Shown here piece after piece: positions 45,201-57,200 of a DNA stretch of 64,000 nt. Position 1 is the first letter of the stretch. Each line of letters starts with the position of its first letter. The notes below the pieces were generated by a model. It saw nothing but the letters and a program-made list of their open reading frames with translations. It searched no databases and had not been told where the DNA came from. Source of the stretch: Oscheius sp. JU75 (lineage: Eukaryota > Nematoda > Chromadorea > Rhabditida > Rhabditidae); contig JASJZC010000004.1 in assembly GCA_037178855.1 (NCBI GenBank), positions 4,092,001 to 4,156,000 of the forward strand, written 5' to 3'. A program made the translations under genes and the position numbers.

Positions 45201-48200
45201 AAACACGCTCTGAATATTCGGAAAGGATTTCTTAGTAGTGCTCAGCCAAAACAAAATACAGGATGATAAAAGAGAGTTATGAGTATTGGACCAAACTCGA
45301 AGAATCGCCTGGCAAACAGCCAGCTAATAAAACGATCACTGTTTCCTGAAAAAGCTTGGTCTGTCCTTTCAAAATTCGGCTGAAAAAAACCGTGGTTCAG
45401 AGACGACAGAACCTCACCAATAGCACTGATTAACTGCAAAGTTACCCAGAGTAGAGATGACCCAAAGAAAAGTTTGATACTAGTCAACAGGTTAGGGGAG
45501 AAGTTTTTAAAGCATCTAAAGCTGGCAAGACAGAAGTTGCCATCTCTGAAACCTAATGGAAACCCGCTGAAAAATTGGGCTCTACCCAGACTGGATCTTT
45601 AGCCTTATTGCCTTCATTGCCTGATCGAAGAAAAGGTCGATTGGCTTCATCTTGCTCCGGAAAAAAAAATAAACAGAGTGTGAAAAAATCAGTTCAGTTT
45701 GCACGATTTCCGGAGTATGCCCGGAGGCGCGCATCATTAGTAGCAATTAGGGTAATATGGGTTGGGGGCGCTTTTATTACAAATGAGAGATAATTAAGTA
45801 GAGAGAGGACATTTTTAGATGGTAGTCTGACGTAGGCCCTTCAGAATATAATAAGGCATAATTGTGGTTTCTGAGAAGCTCTCTGACCTTGGAAGACGAC
45901 CCAAACACGACGTGGGAAAGAGCAAAGGGTAATTTGCTAATGTTTTGCACACATCGTTTCCTTCCTGTTCTCGTTTAACCAATATCTTCCAATCAGACTG
46001 ACGTGTTCAGAACCTCTTAATGACCCACACCTGCCTCTGGGTCACATCATTCCAAAACTGATTAAACCACAGGAAACGGGTGCAGCGGGGGTGGTCTTCG
46101 CCGACCAGAGGACAGTTCAAGTCGGGTCTTGCATAGGGACTGAAGCCTATTCACAATGCTGGTTATTCTAAAAGCACTTAGTGGTGAATGAGACAATACT
46201 ATGGATCGGATAGACACGTTTGTCTTCCCAGTTAAATCTGAAGGATCACAGATAATTTTCAACAGTCCTTCGATTGAGACCATAGCAACCCATTGAAACT
46301 CGACCGCAAAACTCGGTCGAATCTTAACGATTGTTCTATGCTGCAACTATTTTTCGCATATTTCTTGACGAAATCAGATTATTTCCTTCGATTACCACCC
46401 TCTCATTTTATTTATCGGACCAAAACCATGTGACCACAAATGATGACAAAAGCATCTACCAAAGTTGTTGCTTCTCGGGACAGGACGAATGGTTAGCAGC
46501 CCTAGCATGAAAAGATATAGCTAAGCTGTGTGGCATGGTCTATTCAAAACACAGATGGTAGGAGCTGATTTGAAATATTTCAAAGAGATGTGGTTCAAAA
46601 GTCTCGACTGAACAAGGAAAAACAGGACGTGGATCGAAGCAAACAGGTGTGATGGGGCTGCTCCAGATCGGAACTGCCGAAAATAGTCGAGTGTCCTGAT
46701 TTGAGGCTATTCTTCACCGTACACATGACGCAATTACCGCAGTTCAGAAGACGAAATTATGTGAATAATCGAGCATATCGTAAGCCTGATTGGCAACTAC
46801 ATGAAGGTGGTGTGGTATATTTAGAGCTTTTTGACTCCCAAGGAATGATCACAGCCTACAGTCTACAGTGTTCAGAGAGACATAGTCAGACGACGTTAAA
46901 ATACTTCAGTAGGTGCCTTATTCCATAGTTTACGATCTTTACTCTCCCGCCGTGCTTTCTACTCGGATTATTAGAGAAAATTAGTGGAAAGTGAGTAAGA
47001 TAACAAAAATAGACGAATGAGATCGGAGTAAATTGGGTTTGTCTAATGAGCTCTTGTAAGTAGAAGATTTTTGTTCTGCAGGTTAAAATGCTAACAACTT
47101 GATTGGATCAAGGTGAGCACAGCGTGTACGTGTTTATATTTACTCCTACTTTTTCTGTACACAGTATTTTGATGCGTGGGTTCGAATCCTTACTTCGTAT
47201 TCGAAGAAGTGAAAATAACTGATCCGATTGTAGAAGGACAAAAAGATTCAAAGAACTGCTCATTATTCAGAGACTGAAAAGAGAATGAGAGGACTGAGAG
47301 ATTTCCATAAAGGGATGAACACGTGACGGAAGAGTTTAGTCGTTCCTTCTAATGGAAATCTTTTTCTGATTAGGAAGCTATAGGCGTCAGAGAGAGTTAG
47401 ACGACCATTGGGAGAAGATCCAATCGGATATAAATATGGCCTCTGACGATGAGGGATTAACCTTTCTTAGCTATGTGGCTGCACTTGGACAAAGACGATT
47501 AGGGTTATCTCTCTTTGAAGTAGACTTCGATCTCCCCTCTGCTTTTTGAAATCCAGAAAGATTGGATCTTTGGAAAAGATACCAGACTTTTGATACTCTT
47601 ATCCCAACAGCATTGGAGAGACGGGAAAGATTGTTGCTGCTCTCACATCACAAGAACTCTCATCACATCGTATGATTTCTTATTGTCTGGTCCAATTACT
47701 TCATTACGGTCTATGAGCTTCGCATAAATTAACACGTAAATCGAAACAGGTGCTCCTCTTGTACAGGAACAGGAAATGTAAAAAACGAATAACAGGTCAG
47801 TCGGGTAAGAGTATTATCTCCTCAATTCAAAATGTATCTAAAAGTTATTGACCATTTCACTTTCAGATCTCCTATTCAGTAATCTAAGTGTACTGTACTC
47901 ATGTGATATCCTAGATGATAAAAGAGTGAAACAATTGGGAATTCACTACAGCAGAGCAACTGTTCCATAAAGGGAAAAGTTTCTCCTGTCCTCAGAAAAA
48001 AAAATGAATAGTTTATAACCAATGTTTTAAACAACTTAGCGTATTGTTGGTGTCGGACCTTACGTTATGAGGTCCATTACCTCGCCTACAAATAGCCCAC
48101 TCGAGCTAATTGTATCGCAGAAGAAAGATCGAAGAAACGAAAAATGTATATAGTTATGCGGGTCGAGCTGGGTCGACCTTAAACAAGCGACTAATCCACA

Positions 48201-48787
48201 CATGGCTGCCCATTTTTAGAAAAGCATCCCTTTTATTCTCACCTGGAATAGGATTAGACGGATAGAAGGTGCGGTGGGTCTTCTTCGAGAAGGAAATGAT
48301 TGAAGAGAGACAGACGAGAGAAGACTTTTATAGCGACTGAGTGCGTCAGATTGTGCACCCTGAGAGAAGTATTATTAGACGTTGCTTGGACCGATTCGGT
48401 CTTTTTGTAGTAGACACCGCGAGGTTGACATCAGGGTGCGTGAGAAGATAGCAGAAAGGATTCTTTTCTCAAATACTACATGCGTTCGTCTTGACATTTT
48501 CAGTGAGAATTGAGTATCTATAGCAGCTCAAACTGGTCAAGACCAAGATCAGCTGATCCGAGATCACAGACTTAGATTTGAAAGGATCCTAGAGTAGTCC
48601 ATGAATTACGGCTCCTGGAGATGCGTTTTAATATACTTTGATACTTTACTTGTAACCTTTCACTGGGACAAAAGCCAAGTTCTAGAGAGCACCCAAAGTT
48701 GACTTACCACTCCATTTAAGCAATAACTGTTTCTAAACACCAAAACTTCTGGATAAAATAATTGGCTCGCTTCTGTTTCGTCACCTC

Positions 48788-48850
48788 GGACAAACAAACA
48801 CAAATAAACAGAGCCCACCGCAGAGACCATCGCGCTTTAGTAATAGAGAG
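48788..48850 (+). repeat. Dispersed repeat copy B (GACAAACAAAC ... CTTTAGTAATAGAGAGA)
   Basis: Matches copy A (2572-2622) from gacaaacaaac through gctttag, and copy C (about 16493-16552) from accat-cgcgctttag through tagagaga. It is the most complete of the three. Confidence 0.55.
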
Positions 48851-49094
48851 ACCAGTCTTTTCTCCAATCGCAAAATCCGATAAAACTGTTCAAAATAAAC
48901 TAGTTCCGTACAATATGAATCGCAATATATATAGTCCCTTACCAGCTGGTCGAGACAACCGACATGATATCTCCTAACTCTTATTCGTATAGTGACTTTT
49001 GCTACTGACAACTTCAACACCCTTTTCAGGTTCCTCTCCGGCTCTCAAAAGTCAATAAAACCCGTACAATTTCGGAAGGTTGTACCTCACCGAG

Positions 49095-49660
49095 TATAAA
49101 AGTCCCGCTGCCTGGAACACGGCCGCGTGGTCCGCTGTTGAATGGGTTATCATTGTCATCATCCACTTTCAATCATTGACCCGCTTTTACCTTTTGCTGA
49201 TAATTTATTAAACACACTTTTTCTTCGACTAGTAGATGGTTGTTCCGAATCGCGCTCTACCAGGACGGAAGCGAGCTACCAGGAGACAAGAGACGACAGC
49301 AGTCTCAAGTCAGAAGTAGCCTACACTCTCGACTGAAAGACTGAGCCGCCGGTCCACTCACCAACCGCTACCGGAAGAAAATAGGAAAGGATTCATCTGA
49401 AGAATACCTGGGCAATACAGACGTACCCCGCCCACTCACACTGAAATGTACCATGACTGCTACGTTACGTTCGACTGTGCCACGTTCAATGCCCGCTCGC
49501 TCCTGGGAACTACTGTGACCGAATGGATTCCGTGGAAGACAAAGAGGAGGCCAAAGACTGCGATAAACGAACAAAATGCAGCAGGCGATGGGACACTCAT
49601 GGTGGAGTATGATGTCGCAAGAATGGCACTCACAGATCTACTCTCGTTTAAAACGTGATT
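49095..49660 (+). mobile_element. Possible retroelement remnant (TATA box, ATFNARSL-like frame)
   Basis: A clear TATAAAAG box at about 49095 is followed by GC-rich sequence. From 49446 there is a 70-codon frame containing TFDCATFNARSLLG, which resembles the start of the endonuclease domain in nematode non-LTR retrotransposons (TFNxRTL/TFNxRSL). The frame stops without further endonuclease motifs, so if this is a retroelement it is a short 5' fragment. A chance match cannot be excluded. Confidence 0.3.
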
Positions 49661-49966
49661 TATGCAATAAACGTATTAAACAAAGATATCGGTGGACTTA
49701 AAAAGGGTTCTGATGTTGACCGATATGTCGGGTAATGGACAGATAGAAAGACTCTAGACTGGGTCGGCTCCGGCCACAACGAGAATTCGATCTTCTTCGA
49801 AAGACTAGGTATTTCAACAAAGGGATGCCGGGAAAAATGGATCTCATAGCCTAGAATTAAAAACAAAACAAAATTGTGAATACAGGGTGGAAAGAGGGTA
49901 CCAAGTAAAGAGTTCACGTAAGACTACTCGCTCTGGAAGGCTAGTTCGGGTTAGAATACAAGAAGA

Positions 49967-50545
49967 TCAGGCTGTAATGGATTCCGTTTTGAGGTTTCCC
50001 GCCGGAATATGATCGGCCAAAAATCTCTGCCATCGTTCCTTGTGCCTCATCTGGATGAGTTCAAAGTCGATGGAGGCCAGTTGGACACAGGTCACACTCT
50101 TCTTCAGTTCATTAACCAGAGTCAGGAATCGGATCTAAAGATGTTCTTCTATAATTTCAAACCTTCAAATACCTCAATCTCCAGTCGATTCTCATTGATC
50201 TCCTCCAATTCCTTCATCCAAATACAGACCTGTTTGTCAATGAGAGTGATTTCCTCCTCCATCAACTGCAGTTCCTTCTCCCCAAGAGCTCTTTCCTTCA
50301 TGTTCCGTCGAACTTGTTCGTGTTTCTTCCTCAGGTACGTTGCCGTCTCTCCGAGAATCTCCAGCTGGGCGTCGTTCTGCTGGAGTTCTCGACAGCATTC
50401 CGTGAACTGGGCACAGAGATGCTCGTGCTTCTTGCACGTCGCCTTGATGTCTTCAAGTTCCACGTGTCCGTCATGAGACTAAAGTTATTTTGATAATCTA
50501 TTGAACAGACATACGTACTCGAACAGTTCTGTAGATTGGGGCCAT
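49967..50545 (-). CDS. 166-aa coiled-coil protein, unrecognised family
   Basis: Three exons, 50545-50519, 50478-50173 and 50134-49967, all phase 0, total 501 nt. Donors and acceptors are good (gtacgt...actttag; gtattt...tctttag). The protein is almost wholly helical. It opens MAPIYRTVRSHDGHVELEDI, followed by heptad-like stretches (CAQFTECCRELQQNDAQLEI, then EKELQLMEEEI) and a C-terminal segment WQRFLADHIPAGNLKTE. Its size and shape suggest a small subunit of a multi-protein complex (tether, kinetochore or BLOC-like), but no family signature is visible and I assign none. It sits alone inside a 12 kb otherwise empty region, transcribed toward the homeobox gene. Confidence 0.72.
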
Positions 50546-53500
50546 TAGAATCTTTGGTACCTAATGCTATGAAGGGTCCTAGTGACGGAGCATACAAAAG
50601 CTCACCTGAAGAGATATTGGTTAGACATTCTTATACAAGAGACAAGGGCTCGCGTGTTAACAAGTGTGAAAGGTGCTAAATGATGTAAAGCAATTAGGAG
50701 AAGTGAGATGAATGACCGGAACCGGACTGGTGCTTCCTCCGGACAGAGAGACATAGAACCAGTCTGTTTGTACAGCAGAAACTCAAAATAGACAGACGGA
50801 AATGAAACAGAGAAAGACGTTTATTGGCTTGAAATCTATGGGCTGAGCTAATGAGGTCTCGGAGGACAGACAAAGGCGAAAAAAAATGCGGACCGAGATT
50901 GGCCTTAGAAAGGGCACACACGCAATACTTTTAGTCTTTTCTCTGGGCTAAGATTCGAGAAGACGGCTTATTATGAGGAGGAAGAGACACTGACTGACAC
51001 TTGAGCAATAGTCATCTTTTCTTTTGCAACTTCTTCGCCCCTGGCTTCCAAGGACAATACTTGATCAGCAGCAGCTATTGTTTGTTCATTAAAATGGCAC
51101 TCACAGGCTACCCATTCATCAGATTTAGGACTGTAATAGACTACCAGAACGGTCATTATATTACCAGAATCCCTACTCCCAATATAATAGCCTTTATAAG
51201 GAGAGTCAAAGGTGATAATTCGAATATTGTCAAAATATTTTGGTTTGCCGAAACAAGTCAGTTCTGAATGCAAGTTCTCAGAGCAACTTTACTGTTACTG
51301 TGGTAGCTCCATAAGAGCTTTTTTGGAATGGATCACTGATCTAGACTACTCGTGCTTTCGACATCGAGTTTTCTTTCAGACTTGGTTTATGACTCTGCTA
51401 CCCCTAAAAAAAACTAAAGAGAACCAGATAGCTAGTAAGAAATGAACACTAAAACGTACTGAAGAAGTTGTAACAAAAGTGCAAAGTAGTTAAAAGAACG
51501 GGCGGAGAAAGAGCAAGGCCAAAGTCCGTTCGAAAAGGAGCTAATGAGACTGATTCGATTGCAAGGCGAGGCCGCGAGACAAAGAGCCATTTTGCAACAG
51601 TGGAGCTCCCCGATGTTCAGCTGATAACGCGAAACTGAATAAATTACGCAGCCTCGCGGGTGGATTAGGCCCGGATTAAGTGAATTAATCAAAAGGAAAG
51701 GTAGTAAAAGGAGGCGGATAGACAAGCTCTCTGATAATGGCCGGAAAGGGAGGGAAACGTATAGGGGAGCGACTACTTCTGACTAACTAAGTGTGTCCAG
51801 TCGCCACGAATTCATTATTCATGCACACGGACATTCTGCATATCAAAAGAGTAAAGATTCTCGACTATATTTCATGTCAAATGGCATCCAGAGAGGGGAT
51901 TTTTGCCGTTTGTCATCTCTGTCAAATTGCCGACGCTCAGTACGCCCCCGGGGGAAGATGTCTCTTGTCTTTGTCTTTGAAACTGTCACGTGTCTGCTTC
52001 TTTCTGTTCTAGAGAGAAGAAGGATCTGATAGATCATAAATGTGCTATGGTTTGACTGACACCAACACTAATAATTGCGACCAGCCCTCTGGACAGGTAA
52101 GCAACCAACAGCGCTGTTGGTAGTAGCTCCAGTAGCACTTGGAATAATCAGGGTCGAAGCAAAGGATATGATATTTGAGTAACAGACGGAATACTGTGGA
52201 AAATATGTAGAGATCCACAAACTGGTACCTGGTCTCGGAAGGCCGTTTGTCTGTCGGGCCACTCGCAAACAACATCTATCTAAGCAGCCAGTCTACTTTT
52301 TTCGATTCCGGTTGCTTTTTCGCTTGTTACTTGATGCAGCTGTACGAATACCTAATAGGGAGAAAACAAACAGACGGCGATTAACCCTTTCAGAATTGCA
52401 TATTCAACAGTCTATTTTTACGACTAGCAGTAGTAGTGGAAACGAGAGAACGAAGTGCGTTTCGTTTGCTTTGGATCGGGTTTCAGTTGTAGAAAAAAGA
52501 CTCTGACCAGCAGACTAATTGAAGAAGTTCGAGTGTCGACACTCGAGAGGATATGGAGACACTCGAGGGGACGATACGATTTCTTGTTCTCTTCTTCCAA
52601 TGAAAGCACTTTGGAAGATGCCCCTGGGATCAGAGAAGGCCTTTTGCAGAGAAGGGGAGAGCAGAGAACCCTCGAGTTCCTCCTCCCCCTCGAACACACG
52701 CATTTCCATTAGTTGAGAGGAATAGAATCACATTTACGGCGATATTCAAGAGAGTGCCAAAAAAGTTCGTGGAAATCCGGTTAGAAGGACTCTTGAGAGG
52801 AGTTCCAAGAACATGTCAGTCGGAGAACGAAAGGGTATTCCTGACTATCAGGCTACATTTGCTTTTGAAGCACAAAGTACAGATGAGATGCAGTCAAAGA
52901 CCTGTTGATTACTCGGTCATTGTATTCTGAACCTCAAAAGACAATAGTAAAAGTATAAGGAAGTGAGGAAGAGTGCACGTGAGTGAGTTCGTGTGTAAGT
53001 TGTCTCTCTCTGCTCGACCGACTTTGAACAGAAGGGCTGGAAAGAGCAGAGTCTAGTCCCAATTAGTAAGGGAAAGGCTCGCACATGCAAATGAATTTCG
53101 CTGCAGGCGAAGACAGAAACAAAGACGGATTTCAATGACAGGAATGAGGAAGTCTTGTCGCAGAGGTGACACGCACTGAGGGTTCTTTGTCCAACAGACT
53201 AATGGACAGAAGAGAGTAGAAAAGGACTGGACAATTCCCGAGGGAAGCGTTCGTCTATAGTCATTGAACTGAGCAGCGAGGCTTAGAAAGAGCGATGACC
53301 GGTCTGAGCACGAAAAGAGGCTACAATTTCCTTTTTGGCGTCGGCTCCAATTTCTGCCTGACCGACTGACCCAGGAAGAGCGAAATAGTATAGTGACGAA
53401 AGACAATAAAAGAGCCTCTCTTTGTAGGCTCATGACGTCAAGAGAGGCGGCTAATTGGAATGCGAGGAACGGAAGAACGACTGCGCAACTTGGATCCATT

Positions 53501-54203
53501 TCCAGCAAAAAAAGAGAGAAAGAGCTGTATTAGTCCTTTAGGATTACTCATCTGTTCCTTCAGAAAATAAAAAGGGAGCTCAGGAGAAGATTGTCTCATA
53601 CGTAGAATCCATGATATTGTAGTTTCACGACTATATACTGATTTCTCAAACCTCCCTTTCTCGGCCAGTCAGTTCTCTAAATCTTATCCTGTTCAACCGA
53701 AAAAATTTCATTTATAAAACAAGCAACACGGAAAGTTCGGAAGAAGACAGTATATATCACAGGATTTTCGAGTGTTATAAGTCATTTATTTCCCGTCATT
53801 GCGTACATTGCGTACCCGAAAACTCACCGTTCCTTTTTAAGATTCTGTTATTTCCTGTTTTCCATTCTGTTTTCTCCACCTTCCCGTTCACCAATACTAC
53901 TTTTTCCGTTGAATACAGCGGACACAGTTAATGTAGTTCATCTTGTATCTTGTTACCCGTAATTCCATGGGAACGTTTTTATGAAGAAATTACTTAATTT
54001 TCGCGTTTATTTCGAGAAATATCACCCACTTCCAAAAAAGCATGTCCCGAAACGAAACTCGCAGTCCAGCATAACATCTGCGCATAGAAATTAAAAAGCG
54101 GGAAGATAATTCTTTTAAAGTACGTTTACTCGAACAATAGTTTCTTAACAGAACCGTTTTTTGTAGATTCTTATAGATTCTTTCAATACGTTTCGTTTTA
54201 GAA
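50546..54203. other. 3.7 kb gene-free region before TONSL
   Basis: No exon chain or known repeat is seen. A few direct purine-rich patches (for example cactcgag repeats near 52540-52565) are the only local structure. The last 60 nt are AT-rich and end with an acceptor-like gttttag 2 nt before the TONSL start. Confidence 0.5.
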
Positions 54204-57200
54204 ATGGGCAAAAACAACATCAAAGAGATCACGAAAAAATGCAACAGTCTGCGACAAAGTGGCCGAAAGTACGAGCTCGCTACGAATCTGCTCGAGATCA
54301 TTCTTTCTCCAAATGCGAATAACGATCATAAACTTGATGCTGCAAAGGAGATTATCGCTGTCTTGGACAATAATACTCAGATAAACGCCAAAAAAACTTG
54401 TTCATTCGCCTACCGATTCCTGGCTGAAACATATGCTGAAGCAAGTCAGTTCTGTTCTTTCTTTTTGTTTATATAATCTCCAGACGAGAGAGAACAAGCG
54501 CTCCACTACGCCACACTTTTCCGCGAAACCGCACAGGACTCCGGGAGCTGCTCACAGATTCAGCTGTCCTACCACGTCTCTGCTTGGGTTTACGAGAAAC
54601 TGTGGGTGTTATGTGGCAGCTCAAATATGAAAGACCTCGATCAAGTACGTTCTGTCTTCAGCATATAGTCTGCTTCTTAGGCTTACCGTTTCGGCATGGA
54701 TGCTCTCAGATACCTCGACCTCCGCAGAAACGAGATTAAGAACGACAAAGATCCGTCCTGTGGTGATCCTCCAGATGTGAAAAAGGCCGAACTGGTAGGG
54801 CTTGTTTCAGTGTTTTTTTACTTTTTTTTTGAACTTTGCAGGAGCGATTCATGGCCGGAATCGCCGGAAATTTGCAGAAGAAGGCGGAAGCAGAACGTTT
54901 TTTCAGGAGTTCGTTGAACTATGCCAAGTTAAATTTTTGTTTTCCTCAATATCTTTTTTTTATAAAGGAAAAATGCATTGTCCGATCTCAAATACAACTT
55001 GTACATAACACAGCTCGACTTTGACTGGGTCGACAAGAAACGAGTTGCGCAGATATTGGTCAACGAGGCTCATTCGAAGAGGAAAAGTGGCGCCAAGTTG
55101 GAGTTTGCCCAGATTCTAATCTACGAGGGAGAAATGGAACGAGCCCATCGTATCCTTCTCGATGTTCTCGGTTCCCACAAGGCTGAGTTGAACAGAGACG
55201 ACGTACAAATTCTGGAGATGCGTCTTGTGTTCAGTCAGTTTGTCTCTCGTCTCTTTTTAAAATTTCTTTTTTAGCTTACAAGTTCGTTCAGGCTTCGAGA
55301 AAATGTCACATGCACACTACAAGCGTCAATGAGAAGCGCCGACTGTGGGAGAAAATGGGAGACTGGATTCTCCAGTATTGGTTAGTGCTTCCCATTGCCA
55401 TCGTTTACCAACCTTTGTTCAGCGCCATGCATAGAGACACTCTGAAACAAGCCATCAAGTACTACGGAGAAATGCTCAGACATTCAACAACCGACCTCGA
55501 AAAGATTCCTGCTCTCCTTTCGCTGGCACAAACTTACATGGACCAGAAGGATTTTGCGTCGGCTTTGAACTATTTCAAGGAATGCCTTATGTGCGAAGAG
55601 AGAATAAACAGAGGACCGGAGAAGGTAGTTTTCTCTTGTGAGTTGTTGTTGATTAACTTGTTTAGACTATTGCAACACGCATACTTATATTCAATACGGA
55701 GTGTTACTTGGGTTACAACGATAAGGCCACGATGATGCGCACGTTCGATGGACTCTTCAAATTTCTTCCAGCCCGAAAACCCCTCACAAAGGTAAGCTAT
55801 TACGTTTGTTTTCTTTATTAAAATTTCAGAGGAACCTCTGCCACAAAATGGGGATATTCTTGAGAAAGTTGGAGGATCCTGAAGCCGCCGAATTCTTCGC
55901 CAGAGCTAAGAAACTCCAGGTTTCCGTGTGTATCTTCTTCCTGAATATTCTTTTTTAGGGAGTACGCATGGATGATTCTGAAGACGAACAAACCGACGAT
56001 GAGGATGCTGAGCCCTCTGGTTCCGATGAAATGAGCTCGATTGAGATCCTGAAAATTTGCGAGAGGAAGGCCAAACAGTTGAATGACTATGAGAACATTG
56101 AGAAGCGCAAGACTTGGAAGAACAGTCATGGAGAGACGGACCTTCATATGGAGGCGAAAGGAGGCAATACTGTGAGACTGGCGAAACTCCTTCAACACGT
56201 TTGCTAATTTTTATATTTGGTATTGACAAGTAATCAGGGATATGATGTGAATGCCCAGGACAACAGTGGTTGGACACCGCTCCACGAAGCTATAAACCAT
56301 CAAAAACTCGATAATGTCAAGATTCTCATACAGAATGGAGCTCGATTGGACTTGGCCAGTAACAGCGGTGATGATGGAAGTCTCGAGGAAGGACGAGTTA
56401 GATTTTTTTTTGGACTACCGACCATATCAAATTCAGATCGGAGGCAGAATCACCCCGTTGATGGACGCCTGTGCTAACTTGAACGAGGGCCAGGAGATGA
56501 TCAAAATCGCTCTTCTTATCTATCAGCGGGCCGTCAGCTCTTCCGTCGATTCGATTACTCTCAAGAACGAAGACGGATGGACCGCTGCCGATTTCATACT
56601 GTCAGTACTAGTCATTCCTCTAAAGTTCTATCACTTTTAGCGATTCTATGAAAAGAATGGAAGAAGACGACGAGACGGAGAATCTACCACAGATACACAA
56701 ACTGCTTGAGACGATGAAGCAGTATTTCCTGAAGAGTGTTTTTTTTTCCCGTTTGTATATCATACTCATATTGTAGAAGGCATTCGAGTTGGAGCATCGC
56801 CGCCGCCTTTGAAAAAACGCAAATCGTTCAAGAGTGACTCCTCCCCGAAGAGACCAGTGACCCGTCGAGTCGAAGGAATCACGGACTACAAGGTACCACC
56901 TCGATTATTATTTGGGTTAACACGGCTTCAGAATGCCATGCTCAAGATAGGAGCCCGAGGAAAGGGATCAGTTGTTCTTGTTCCGAAGCAGGAGATGGAT
57001 GATGTACAATTCGATGATTCCCCTCTGAATAATCACGAGTGGAATGATATTCAGGTCTATGATACTTTGAATAGTCAGGAAAACGTGATTCCGGTTATCC
57101 CCATTCCCAATGTTTTGCTCATTTCTCTCTCAGATGGCTCGTAGCCCCTTCCAGGATTTTCCTACACCTCTTGAGCCCGTTACTCGACGAGCAAGTTTCA

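Larger units (their letters stand above)
42253..49966. other. 7.7 kb gene-free region upstream of the homeobox gene
   Basis: No supportable gene. A TATA-like gtataatatgc lies 60-70 nt upstream of the homeobox start. AT-rich stretches with TAAT-core words (for example near 45770-45795) could be homeodomain sites. Near 48788 there is a dispersed repeat, and near 49095-49660 a retroelement-like fragment. Large flanks of this kind are usual for developmental regulators, but the enhancer role is inference. Confidence 0.5.

Noticed and set aside
47100-47190. B-box word gggttcgaatcc suggesting a tRNA gene
   Set aside because: No matching A box, acceptor stem or anticodon loop at the required spacing.
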